Shown here: positions 1 through 8,182 of the stretch, piece after piece | Layout: every line of letters begins with the position of its first letter | How positions within the stretch are numbered: position 1 is the first letter of the stretch | Source of the DNA: CAYMFD01 sp964389475 | Lineage (GTDB): Bacteria; Bacteroidota; Bacteroidia; Chitinophagales; Saprospiraceae | Direction: 5' to 3' | Length of the DNA: 41,532 nt | Assembly (NCBI GenBank): GCA_964389475.1 | Contig: CAYMFD010000021.1 | Coordinates: 1-41,532 of the forward strand | Made by a program: the position numbers and the translations under genes | Notes under the pieces: generated by a model | The model's database searches: none | What the model saw: the letters and a program-made list of their open reading frames with translations, nothing else | What the model was told of the DNA's origin: nothing

Positions 1-1770
1 TGCTGTCACCGATAGTGACAGTCGTTACGTCCGTACATCCTGCAGCGTCCGTTACCGTCACTGTGTAAGTGCCAGCTGCTAGATTGCTGATGCTACCTGT
101 AGTAGCGCCATTGCTCCATGCGTATGTATATGGTGCTGTACCGCTCGTAGTAGAAGCAGTCGCAGTACCGTTGTCTTCACCACAAGTAGTATCTGCACCA
201 TTTGTTGAGACAAAAGGGTTGGTGCTGTCACCGATAGTCACCGTCGTTACGTCCGTACATCCTGCAGCATCTGTCACTGTCACTGTAAAAGTACCAGCTG
301 CAAGGTTCATGATACTCGCTGTAGTAGCGCCGTTACTCCATGCATATGTGTAAGGTCCCGTACCGCTCGTAGTAGAAGCAGTTGCAGTACCATTGTCTTC
401 GCCACAGGTAGTATCTGTACCATTTGTTGAGACAACAGGGTTTGTGCTATCACCGATAGTTACAGTCGTTACGTCTGTACATCCCGCAGCATCTGTTACA
501 GTTACCGTGTAAGTACCAGCTTCAAGGTTCATGATACTCGCTGTAGTAGCGCCATTGCTCCATGCATAGGTGTATGGTGCTGTACCGCTCGTAGAAGAAG
601 CAGTTGCAGTACCATTGTCTTCGCCACAGGTAGTATCTGTCTCATCGATAGATACGACAGGACTAGAGCTTGCATCAATAATTTTGCTTCCTGAGTCTGA
701 ACATCCAGCCGCATCCGTTACAGTCACCGTGTAAGTGCCAGCGGGCAGGTCCGTTAGATCTTCAGTGGTATCACCTGTATTCCATAGATAAGTATATGGA
801 GGTACGCCTTCGGTTGTTGATACTGTGACAGATCCGTTGTCATCTCCGCAAGATGTATCAATACCACTAACCCAGACCTCAGGGTTGGTACTGTCTTCTA
901 TGGTTACTGTTGTAGTATCTGTACATCCTGCAGCATCCGTTACCGTCACCGTGTAGGTGCCAGCTGCGAGATTGGTGATGCTAGCTGTAGTAGCGCCATT
1001 GCTCCATGCGTATGTATATGGTGCTGTGCCGCTAGTAGTTGATGCAGTTGCAGTACCGTTGTCCTCGCCACAGCTAGTATTAACGCCATTTGCGGAGACT
1101 ACGGGATTAGTGCTAGGGTTTATAGTTACCGTCGTCACATCTGTACAGCCTATTGAGTCGGTTACCGTTACAGTATAAGTACCTGCTGCAAGATCAGTAA
1201 TGACTGCAGTTGTAGCACCATTAGTCCATGCATATGCGTATGGTGACGTACCACTAGTACCAGCAGCGGTTGCACTACCATTTTCTTCATCACAGGTGGT
1301 ATCTGTACCATTTGCAGTAGCCACTACGTCGTCACTAGGGTCTATTGTCACTGTTGCTACATCGATACAAGACGCTGCATCCGTCACGGTTACCGTATAG
1401 GTGCCAGCTGCTAAGTCGCTGATACTAGCCGTAGTAGCACCATTACTCCATGCGTAGGTGTATGGTGATGTACCACTAGATCCAGCTGCGGTTGCTGTAC
1501 CGTTATCTTCACTACATGTAGTGTTTTCTCCATCAGCACTCGCTATTACATTACTACTATCATCGATAGTGACACTTGCTACATCGAAGCAACCAGCTGC
1601 ATCCGTCACGGTCACTGTATAGGTGCCAGATGCTATATCGCTAATCATCGCGGTAGTATCTCCATTACTCCATACGAAAGTGTATGGCGTAGAGCCACCA
1701 GAACCAGAAGCAGTAGCACTACCATTGTCTTCGCCGCAACTAGTATCGTTACCACTAGTCGCCGCATTAG
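1..1770 (-). repeat. Eight tandem SprB-type coding repeats, period ~217-225 bp
   Basis: The segment encoding GTYTVTV recurs near 65, 290, 512, 732, 953, 1170, 1394 and 1619, a spacing of 217-225 bp or 73-75 codons. Units near the window start are the most alike at DNA level. The units near 732 and 1170 are the most diverged. The array continues beyond position 1. Confidence 0.85.
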
Positions 1771-2800
1771 GCATAGGGTTTTTGACCACTCTGATAGGTG
1801 TAGACAAGTCAAAACAACCCGTAAGATTTAGTATGGAATTACCCACCGTATTGCCACCGAAGTCAGACTCATGACTCACATGAAATACTAAAACACTTGA
1901 TGTATTAGAATTATCAAAGTCTCTAGGAAAGCTTGCATCTCCATCAATGATTATAGAATCTAATGTCGTAACTATCACCGTAGATAGTGGCCCTTCATTA
2001 TTCGTAACGAGTACACTCAGCGGGTCTGGTGTGCCGTCGCCTATGCAGATCTGTTGCACTGTAGTAAGGTCATTAAATCGAATTGTGCCTCCTTCAACAT
2101 TATCCTTGATATTACCTGCGATATGGATATTCTCAACATCCCACGCATTGACCAAGGCGCCATTGCCTACTGTACAATAGCCTAGAAGTTCGAAACTAAA
2201 CAAGGTAGTCGACGTGACCTTAAAGTCAGGATTGTCAGAAAAGTCAAAGCACTCGAGTGACCAGTCGCTGCTGGTAGGTATATCTATTTGTTCGAATACT
2301 TGCAATCCATTTCTCACCACTCTCACGGAGTAGCGTGTAGGGAAGTTGTTGAGGCCTGACGAACCATTTATCCACATAAAAGTATCCACCGCCGACTCAA
2401 AGAACTTTAACTCTGAGAGACGTCCGAAACCATCACTACCCGGCTCGACTAGGATGTCAAAGCGAATAGCCTTGTCACTATCGGGCACGTAGGTACAATC
2501 GTCCAGCGAACTCACACACATGGCAGCTGTACTGTCGAGGCCTGGCGTACAAGAGTGCATGTTAAGCCCAGGATTCTCACGATAGAGAAATCCACCTTGA
2601 ACCGACAATATCGGCCCTTGTGGATCATTGTTAATAATGGGTGTAAACTCGCTGTAATCGATCTGCGATGGAAATCCATTGTTGGACTGACAGGCGTCTA
2701 AATTAAATAGAACGGTTGATCGATCAGCGTGACAATCTTGCGCTATTAAAGAGTAAGCAGCAAGCGCTATTATCAGACAGGAGGTTAAGACTATTCTCAT
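1..2800 (-). CDS. SprB-repeat secreted giant adhesin-like protein (3' end outside window)
   Basis: An uninterrupted reading frame runs from an ATG at 2800 to the window edge (at least 933 codons, no stop). Residues 1-20 form a hydrophobic signal peptide ending before Gln-Asp. Residues ~21-235 are a Cys-containing N-terminal region that I do not recognise. Residues ~237-340 are one diverged copy of the ~105-residue module that is tandemly repeated in the gene at 27384-30800. From ~345 onward come eight SprB-type repeats of 73-75 residues, each with a CGEDNGTATAS-like start, a PYTYAWSNGATT core and a GTYTVTVTDAAGC end. SprB repeats are known from the Flavobacterium gliding adhesin and other T9SS-secreted surface proteins. 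The C-terminus, where a T9SS sorting domain would be expected, lies outside the window. Role as a surface adhesin is inferred from the repeats. Confidence 0.85.
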   Translation of the reverse strand, partial: MRIVLTSCLIIALAAYSLIAQDCHADRSTVLFNLDACQSNNGFPSQIDYSEFTPIINNDPQGPILSVQGGFLYRENPGLNMHSCTPGLDSTAAMCVSSLDDCTYVPDSDKAIRFDILVEPGSDGFGRLSELKFFESAVDTFMWINGSSGLNNFPTRYSVRVVRNGLQVFEQIDIPTSSDWSLECFDFSDNPDFKVTSTTLFSFELLGYCTVGNGALVNAWDVENIHIAGNIKDNVEGGTIRFNDLTTVQQICIGDGTPDPLSVLVTNNEGPLSTVIVTTLDSIIIDGDASFPRDFDNSNTSSVLVFHVSHESDFGGNTVGNSILNLTGCFDLSTPIRVVKNPMPNAATSGNDTSCGEDNGSATASGSGGSTPYTFVWSNGDTTAMISDIASGTYTVTVTDAAGCFDVASVTIDDSSNVIASADGENTTCSEDNGTATAAGSSGTSPYTYAWSNGATTASISDLAAGTYTVTVTDAASCIDVATVTIDPSDDVVATANGTDTTCDEENGSATAAGTSGTSPYAYAWTNGATTAVITDLAAGTYTVTVTDSIGCTDVTTVTINPSTNPVVSANGVNTSCGEDNGTATASTTSGTAPYTYAWSNGATTASITNLAAGTYTVTVTDAAGCTDTTTVTIEDSTNPEVWVSGIDTSCGDDNGSVTVSTTEGVPPYTYLWNTGDTTEDLTDLPAGTYTVTVTDAAGCSDSGSKIIDASSSPVVSIDETDTTCGEDNGTATASSTSGTAPYTYAWSNGATTASIMNLEAGTYTVTVTDAAGCTDVTTVTIGDSTNPVVSTNGTDTTCGEDNGTATASTTSGTGPYTYAWSNGATTASIMNLAAGTFTVTVTDAAGCTDVTTVTIGDSTNPFVSTNGADTTCGEDNGTATASTTSGTAPYTYAWSNGATTGSISNLAAGTYTVTVTDAAGCTDVTTVTIGDS
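1782..2092 (-). repeat. Single diverged copy of the ~105-residue module repeated at 27924-30521
   Basis: The translation begins GGTIRF, has an IGDGTPDPL block, a VFHVSH block and ends LTGCFDLSTPIRVVKN. This lines up with the units in the 27-kb gene (GGTLFGGPFEF, VGDGSPDLI, VYHVSH, LTGCLDISNSIAVLRN), best with unit 6 of that array. Length (~104 residues) and block order agree. The alignment is by eye. Confidence 0.7.
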
Positions 2801-3416
2801 GAAAAATGATTACGATTAATGAATGTGAGATCTGATGGGTGAGTGCAAGGTACGATTTTGTATATGACATTTAACAATATGTACTAGACGAACTTTGAAC
2901 AAAACACCATAATGGTATATAATCGGCGGGCAAAATCAACTGTGTGACCTGATTGCCTTTTAATGAAAATCACATTAAAACTCAATAAAGAAAGGTGTCA
3001 AGGTTCATGTTTGCAGACGGTCACCAAGAAAAAATCTTCAAAGACGGCCTATGCTTCTAAGGAAGAACTTTCTGTAATAGTCGACCCAGTTGAAGCATTG
3101 TGAGATGCGCTTATCCGATCTGTTATTGATGCTCTATTACGGATCCGACAACCATTAAGAGGCTAGGAGGACCGTGGCCGTCGATAGGAATTTTGTAGTA
3201 ACCTGAAAGCACTATGTGTCAGTCGTCTTGCATTATCTGGCTCTCATTGACGGACTTGTCATAACCAACTTACCTTACGTACAACACTTGATTCGCATTA
3301 CGAGAAGGCACCAGCCCAGTAGAGCATTATCTAGCTGTGCTAACAAAGCACGAGATAGATCAAAAAAAAATGAACAGGACGTAGAACAATGGAACTGCCA
3401 ACAATAACGCTTTGAA
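2801..3416. other. 616-bp intergenic region without a supported gene
   Basis: Both flanking genes are on the minus strand. Short open frames exist on both strands but none has a recognisable product or start context. A 5+5 bp interrupted hairpin (ATCTA-GTGCT / AGCAC-TAGAT, 3329-3360) sits beside a run of nine A at 3361-3369. The T-run is on the wrong side of the hairpin for a terminator of the receptor gene. The upstream region of the SprB-repeat gene is at the left end. Confidence 0.5.
2845..2852 (-). promoter_or_regulatory. Possible -7 element for the SprB-repeat gene
   Basis: The minus strand reads TACCTTGCACTC here, 45 bp before the ATG at 2800. It resembles TATCTTTGCACTC found upstream of mnmA and the Bacteroidota TAnnTTTG element, with one mismatch or deletion. 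No clear TTTG -33 box is seen at 19-21 bp. Weak call. Confidence 0.3.
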
Positions 3417-5798
3417 CTATCGTCGTCTACCACCTCTAAACTCCATCGCCTCTCCCTTGCCAAATCCATAGCTAAAGCCTAGAGAAGCAAATCGGCCTCG
3501 CCGAGAGAAGGAGTAGACATAAAAGTCGTCAACATCCACGATGCTTTCTCTGATACGAGAGGCGAAGATGTCACGTACACTAAAGCTGATGACCATACGA
3601 CCCTTGTCGAGCTTATAACGCAGGCCAAGGTCGGCAAATAGATTTTCGGATCGTACGCCTTGTATGGTTTGCACCCTAGAGATGTACCGCCCCGTTGATT
3701 CAACTTCGAGGGCTTCACTGATTTTGTAACGACCAGTGAGCTTAGTAGACCATTGGTCAGCCATAAAGTCAAAATCTTGATCATTGAGCTGGCCCTCCCT
3801 GACGAAGATGTTGTAGTTAGCATCCCCATTGAAGGTGATCTTCTTTACTGGCGAATACTTGAAGTTAACCTCTAGTCCTGTGGTCGTATTGGTACCAATG
3901 TTAAAAGGCATCGTGATATTGACGTTGTCCTCTACTACGGATATCCTATCGATCACGTCTGTGGTTAGTCGTCTGTAGGCACTGACATTAAAGGTGCTTT
4001 TCTCATATATGAAAATGCTGCTGATCTCGTAAGAATCGGTAAACTGGGGTAAGAGATTAGGATTGCCGGCTCTGATATTGAAGTTGTTGCGGATATTGAA
4101 GAAAGGATTAAGGTCCCACAGTCTCGGTCTATATATACGCCGGCTGTAGCCAGCCTGCAATGAGATGCGGTCACTGACCTTGTAGCTAGTAAATGCCGAC
4201 GGGAACAGATTGGTAAACACCTGATTGTTACTTTCTCCCGTAGTCTCTAGCAGGGTACTTAGGTCGGTATGCTCTACTCTTAGTCCACCTTTGAGTCCCC
4301 AGCGGTCTCGCTCATAGGCAGCACTCCCATAGACACCAAGCACATTCTGCGTGTAGTTAAAAACGTTCGTAAAATTAGGGTCACTTACGAACTCACCGTT
4401 GATCTCGTTCTGTACCTCGAAGTCATTGCTAACATTATTGGCCACGTACTGTGCACCAGTCTCTATCATCCATTCTTCGGAGAGTGGTTTGGTATAGTCT
4501 AGATTAAAGGTGTACTTGCCCTCTTCGAAGGCAGTCTTGGTTAACTGGTCGGGGATCACCGCTTCGCCATTGCTATTGAGATTGGTAAAGTCTGATGACT
4601 GGTCTTTGCCAAAGTAGTTACCTATGGCACTAAACAGCAATACGTGTTCCTTATCGTCTGTAAACTCTCGCTTGTACTTAAGTTCATACTGGACCTTGGG
4701 GTTGCCCGCCTGCGTATTCTCTGTCCTTACGTAGTCATATAGACGCTGGCCGAGGCTGTCTGTAGCAGCGAAAAAAGTCTCAGACGGTTGATCCTCATCC
4801 TCAAAGGCAAAACTGCCCGACAGGGTGATTACATTATTTGGATTGATATAGTAATCAGATCCTAGAATGAAGTTATAGTAAGTTTCGTTTCTAAACTCCT
4901 CCCCCTGAGAGGTAATGGTCTCTCCAGTCCGGCGGTCGATATTGATATTGCGAGTCTCGTTGGGTAGACTGCGGTACCCTACCCCTGCTTGCGAAAAGAG
5001 GTTAAAATTAGAAGTACGCTTATTGACACTGACGCCAACACTGTTGTTATAAGGTAGGCCGGCATTGACGGTGACAGATCCATTGATGCCTTTCTTCTCA
5101 TTCTTCTTTAGGATGATATTGATAATGCCTGCAGTACCCTCTGCCTCATACTTGGCTGACGGATTGGTAACGACCTCGACCTTATCGATCATATCAGCGG
5201 TAATCGTCCCTAGCGCATTGCCCTCATCTGCTAGTACCGATGGCCTACCGTCTATGAGTATCTGTACACCTGCACTACCGCGTAATGTGACAGCACCTTC
5301 TATATCTACATTGACACTCGGTACATTATTGAGAACTTCTAAGGCACTAGCACCTGTACTGCTTAAGTCCTGCCCTACATTAAATACACGCTTATCGAGC
5401 CTAAACTCAGTGGATGACTTCTCGGCTCTTACGACAACCTCATCGAGCATTTGTGCATCTGCGCCTAGGTATATCTGACCAAGGTCAGCGGTGTTGCCAG
5501 TCCATGAGACCTCCATGATGATTAATGACTCATAGCCGATAAAGCTCACCTCTATGGCGATGTCCTTACCACGAGCTCTGATCTCAAATCTACCCTCCTC
5601 GTCGGTCGTCGTACCATCGAGTACTGCATTGTCACTGGATCTAATCACTACTACCGTCGCATACTCTACGGGCTGCGCTGACGCCTTGTCTATGACCTGT
5701 CCTATCACTGTTGTCGCGGGAGGTCCACCTTGGCCATCTTGGGCAAAAGCATGCGTAGTAGTAACGAAGAGGAGGAAGGTTAAGATTCTGCCTAGCAT
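3417..5798 (-). CDS. TonB-dependent receptor, OMP_b-brl_3 type outer-membrane barrel
   Basis: 793 residues. Signal peptide residues 1-19 ending THAFAQ. Residues ~30-110 are a carboxypeptidase-regulatory-like beta-sandwich (GQVIDKASAQPVEYATVVV, TTDEEGRFEI, SFIGYES). Residues ~115-235 are a plug domain (FNVGQDLSSTGASALEVL, VTLRGSAGVQILIDGRPS, YEAEGTAGIINIILK). The rest is a ~550-residue barrel rich in alternating aromatic and charged strands, ending in a Gly/Arg tail (EFRGGRRR). This order matches outer-membrane receptors of the OMP_b-brl_3 family, which take up unknown ligands with energy from TonB-ExbBD. The substrate cannot be told. Two ExbD genes lie just upstream on the same strand, separated by 176 bp that hold an inverted repeat. 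Confidence 0.9.
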   Translation of the reverse strand: MLGRILTFLLFVTTTHAFAQDGQGGPPATTVIGQVIDKASAQPVEYATVVVIRSSDNAVLDGTTTDEEGRFEIRARGKDIAIEVSFIGYESLIIMEVSWTGNTADLGQIYLGADAQMLDEVVVRAEKSSTEFRLDKRVFNVGQDLSSTGASALEVLNNVPSVNVDIEGAVTLRGSAGVQILIDGRPSVLADEGNALGTITADMIDKVEVVTNPSAKYEAEGTAGIINIILKKNEKKGINGSVTVNAGLPYNNSVGVSVNKRTSNFNLFSQAGVGYRSLPNETRNINIDRRTGETITSQGEEFRNETYYNFILGSDYYINPNNVITLSGSFAFEDEDQPSETFFAATDSLGQRLYDYVRTENTQAGNPKVQYELKYKREFTDDKEHVLLFSAIGNYFGKDQSSDFTNLNSNGEAVIPDQLTKTAFEEGKYTFNLDYTKPLSEEWMIETGAQYVANNVSNDFEVQNEINGEFVSDPNFTNVFNYTQNVLGVYGSAAYERDRWGLKGGLRVEHTDLSTLLETTGESNNQVFTNLFPSAFTSYKVSDRISLQAGYSRRIYRPRLWDLNPFFNIRNNFNIRAGNPNLLPQFTDSYEISSIFIYEKSTFNVSAYRRLTTDVIDRISVVEDNVNITMPFNIGTNTTTGLEVNFKYSPVKKITFNGDANYNIFVREGQLNDQDFDFMADQWSTKLTGRYKISEALEVESTGRYISRVQTIQGVRSENLFADLGLRYKLDKGRMVISFSVRDIFASRIRESIVDVDDFYVYSFSRRGRFASLGFSYGFGKGEAMEFRGGRRR

Positions 5799-5889
5799 GT
5801 ATTGCGTCTATTCTAAATATCCAGAGAGTGAATACAAAGGACTCACTAATTGTTGTGAAAACAAGCATAGGGTCTATAAAGCTAATGTT

Positions 5890-5916
5890 AATGGATAATT
5901 ATAACCTCTATCCATT
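5890..5916. promoter_or_regulatory. 8-bp inverted repeat upstream of the TonB-dependent receptor
   Basis: AATGGATA (5890-5897) and TATCCATT (5909-5916) are perfect arms around an 11-nt spacer. The element lies 92 bp before the receptor ATG and 59 bp after the exbD stop. No U-run follows on the minus strand, so an operator is as likely as a weak terminator. Confidence 0.4.
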
Positions 5917-5974
5917 TACATTATGTCCTTCTGTACTTGGCGGAGATACCGTGACTGACAGGATAAGATATCGC

Positions 5975-6421
5975 TTAATCGTACGTGCTAGTGTGAGCTA
6001 GACCCGTATTACTGATGAAGCGTAGATTGCGCAGCCCATTCTCTTGTAAGGCAGTCTTGATCGCTCGTATGTCCATCATTTTTACAGTCCTATCGGCATG
6101 CAATACGACTTGAAACCCTTCTAGTTCGTGGGGTGATAAACCCTGGAATTGCTGTCGCATATAATCATGTATCTCCCTACTAGGCACTACTCTACCTTGC
6201 ACCTCGATCAAGGTCGGATCTGTACCTAGACGGAGGACAATCTCATCGGCCGACTTGGTCAGGCGATTGGCATACGTCGTCGTCGGCAGTACAGTGCTTA
6301 ACTTAGGTGTATCCGTTCTCATAACTGTTACGACCATAAAGAAGAAGAGCAGGATAAAGATGATGTCAGGCAGCGAGGCCGTAGATATCTCGGGGATCGT
6401 ACGTTGTGGCTTGCGTTTCAT
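5975..6421 (-). CDS. exbD: ExbD/TolR-family energy-transducing protein (second copy)
   Basis: 148 residues from the ATG at 6421. An upstream in-frame ATG at 6493 would lie inside the preceding gene and is less likely, because MKRKPQRTIPEISTASLPD matches a normal ExbD N-terminus: a short basic cytoplasmic tail, then one transmembrane helix that starts with the conserved proton-path Asp (D19, LPDIIFILLFFFMV). The remainder is the periplasmic ExbD domain. ExbD works with ExbB/TolQ in the inner membrane to energise TonB-dependent transport. It follows the other exbD by only 7 bp, so the two are almost certainly co-transcribed. No ExbB gene is in the window. Confidence 0.87.
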   Translation of the reverse strand: MKRKPQRTIPEISTASLPDIIFILLFFFMVVTVMRTDTPKLSTVLPTTTYANRLTKSADEIVLRLGTDPTLIEVQGRVVPSREIHDYMRQQFQGLSPHELEGFQVVLHADRTVKMMDIRAIKTALQENGLRNLRFISNTGLAHTSTYD

Positions 6422-6428
6422 AGTATGG

Positions 6429-6965
6429 CTATTGATGAGCGATGTAAGGTTCGGCTTCGGATATGCGTAAGGGGTATCGCTGGCGGATGGCATTTCGCTG
6501 AGCTACAGTGCAGAGGTCAAAAGCTAGACCATACCGTGATATAGCCTCGTCCTCTCGTAGTTGATTGTAAGCCTGTTTGATAATACTGTAGATATCCAAG
6601 TAGGCCTCATAGCTAGTCTCTACATCGTGTCTGATACTGATTATCGCCTTCTGAGGACTGGACGGCAACGACGGAGATTGATCAGGGTTGGTGATAAAGG
6701 CGACGAGGTGACTTTCTAGATCTGCTGTAGTAGCTGCAGCGCCTTCTATCATGATCTGATCATCGCCATTGACTAGGAGACTCAAAACATTGCGATCGGC
6801 TACTCGACCAGGCTCACCGTCGTATGCGGGTGGTAGCACGATGTCTATGCCTTTATCTCTAGCTATCGTGGTAGCCACTAGGAAGAATATGAGCAGAAGG
6901 AAGGCTATATCAGCCATAGAACCTGCATTGACAGACGGTGTAGATGATGTCCGTGACTTGCGCAT
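6429..6965 (-). CDS. exbD: ExbD/TolR-family energy-transducing protein (first copy)
   Basis: 178 residues starting MRKSRTSSTPSVNAGSMAD. A basic N-terminal tail is followed by a single transmembrane helix with the conserved Asp at its start (D19, MADIAFLLLIFFLVATTI), then a periplasmic domain of ~140 residues that is longer than usual for the family. It contains KAIISIRHD, typical of the ExbD beta-strand, and a C-terminal extension. Bacteroidota often encode two ExbD types in a row. This one leads the pair and is divergent from the gene at 7144. The presumed ion-channel partner must be encoded elsewhere. Confidence 0.87.
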   Translation of the reverse strand: MRKSRTSSTPSVNAGSMADIAFLLLIFFLVATTIARDKGIDIVLPPAYDGEPGRVADRNVLSLLVNGDDQIMIEGAAATTADLESHLVAFITNPDQSPSLPSSPQKAIISIRHDVETSYEAYLDIYSIIKQAYNQLREDEAISRYGLAFDLCTVAQRNAIRQRYPLRISEAEPYIAHQ

Positions 6966-7063
6966 GATCTTGATGGGTTAATGTATTGGTAAGATGGTGA
7001 CAAGTAAGCCTTTGGTGTATGGCAGTAGCAGAGTTACAAAATTGCTCGAGCCATTACAAAGGG

Positions 7064-7121
7064 ATAGGATCCTATACTATTGATCAACTTAATGTCAAAC
7101 CAAATGCAAGTCGTAACTTGC
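7064..7121. promoter_or_regulatory. Two palindromes in the exbD / 7144 divergent intergenic region
   Basis: ATAGGATCCTAT (7064-7075) is a perfect 12-bp palindrome. GCAAGT-CGTA-ACTTGC (7106-7121) is a perfect 6-bp inverted repeat with a 4-nt loop, ending 22 bp before the ATG at 7144. The 178-bp region must hold promoters for both directions. Operator function is inferred. Confidence 0.35.
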
Positions 7122-7143
7122 CCATACTGAAAACTCTCTAGTA

Positions 7144-7992
7144 ATGTTCCATTTCATATTGCCTCGTCGATGTACGACGACTCTATTGATCTTATGCGCT
7201 TTATCCTCTATCTCAGCACAAGAGAGAAAGCCTTTTAGTCCACTCGACGTAGCCGATAATGGTGTGAAAATCATGTCTGGCTACTATCAAGCCGGGGATA
7301 GCATAGCTGAGCGAGCCCTCATCACCAAAGAATACTTCAATACAGCTGGCAGATGTACAAGGATAGAAATGTACGACTCTGACACCGTGACCGCCTACTA
7401 TGTAAACATCTACAGGCACGAAACCAAGAAATTAGCAAAACACGCATATGCTGCAAACGGACAATTGCAGTATACCAGCAGGTGGCGCTATAACCGCCAA
7501 GGACAAGTATCTGCAATTATTGATTACGATCCTAATGGTTGGAAAACCGGTGTGGAAACTCGCTATTCGTACTACAAAAATGGCTTGAAAATGTCCACTA
7601 GACAGGTGAGACGAGGAACAGTAGCCTATCACTCGAAATATAAATACCACGACAATGGTATGGTGAGAAAAAAGAAAATAGTGAAGCCTAAGCCCTTGCG
7701 TCGCACAGTACTCTATGACAATGACGGCAAGCTGGTAGAAGGCAAGTACGGTTACTGGCTTGAAATCCTCCCCCCTAATGACGACGCTGCCAAGTTTTTC
7801 ATTAAAAGAAAAGTAAGTATCGCAGATAGTGATAAGACTATAAGAGGATTAGGCGGAAATATGCGAGTCAAGCAAGATGACAAGCACGTCACTGATCACT
7901 ATATCGGACGTAACTGCTTACTGGATCACAGTAAAGAATACCTCAATGGTGAACTAGTAGGTAGCAAGCAATACGAGCTCACTTATTATTAG
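7144..7992 (+). CDS. Secreted protein with YwqK/YD-like aromatic repeats, function unknown
   Basis: 282 residues. Residues 1-25 are a signal peptide (basic start, hydrophobic core, SSISAQ cleavage region). Residues ~95-205 contain four or five units of ~20-22 residues with the pattern aromatic-x-NG or DG followed by a charged strand (YAANGQLQY, YDPNGWKTG, YYKNGLKMS, YHDNGMVRKK, YDNDGKLVEGKYGYW). This resembles MORN/YwqK-like or YD-type beta repeats. I cannot name a family. The product is very basic and Tyr-rich, and no T9SS sorting domain is visible. It is probably periplasmic or surface-exposed. It is monocistronic and divergent from exbD. Confidence 0.75.
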   Translation: MFHFILPRRCTTTLLILCALSSISAQERKPFSPLDVADNGVKIMSGYYQAGDSIAERALITKEYFNTAGRCTRIEMYDSDTVTAYYVNIYRHETKKLAKHAYAANGQLQYTSRWRYNRQGQVSAIIDYDPNGWKTGVETRYSYYKNGLKMSTRQVRRGTVAYHSKYKYHDNGMVRKKKIVKPKPLRRTVLYDNDGKLVEGKYGYWLEILPPNDDAAKFFIKRKVSIADSDKTIRGLGGNMRVKQDDKHVTDHYIGRNCLLDHSKEYLNGELVGSKQYELTYY

Positions 7993-8145
7993 GCAAGCGT
8001 ACTACAGTTAGTACTAAGTAAGGTTCTTTCATCTTGAGTGCGGTCAAGACAAGGAAGATCAGATCCGAGTAAATGATCTAAAGCGAAATGTACAACTACT
8101 CACCAGCTGTTTGAAAGAAAGGCAGCCTTACTGGCTTACCTTTTT

Positions 8146-8155
8146 TGTACTTTAG
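8146..8155 (+). promoter_or_regulatory. Possible promoter element TGTACTTTAG for the CHAT gene
   Basis: TACTTTAG (8148-8155) differs from the Bacteroidota TAnnTTTG element by one base and ends 27 bp before the ATG at 8183. The ten bases TGTACTTTAG also occur on the minus strand at 13243-13252 upstream of the sigma-factor gene. No good -33 box is visible. It could instead be an ECF-type or operator site. Confidence 0.4.
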
Positions 8156-8182
8156 CTTTACTGGCCCACCCTACCGCCTATT

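Noticed and set aside
1..1770. A CRISPR array or non-coding satellite
   Set aside because: The units are ~220 bp, keep a reading frame and encode SprB-type domains.
69..2180. A series of plus-strand frames in the SprB-repeat region
   Set aside because: They recur with the 220-bp period and are antisense shadows of the minus-strand repeat gene, which stays open over the whole region.
3329..3369. A terminator for the TonB-dependent receptor
   Set aside because: The A/T run lies before the hairpin on the minus strand, so it cannot act as a U-tract.
3216..3407. A small plus-strand gene in the intergenic region
   Set aside because: No recognisable product, no ribosome-binding site and it runs into the 3' region of a well-supported minus-strand gene.
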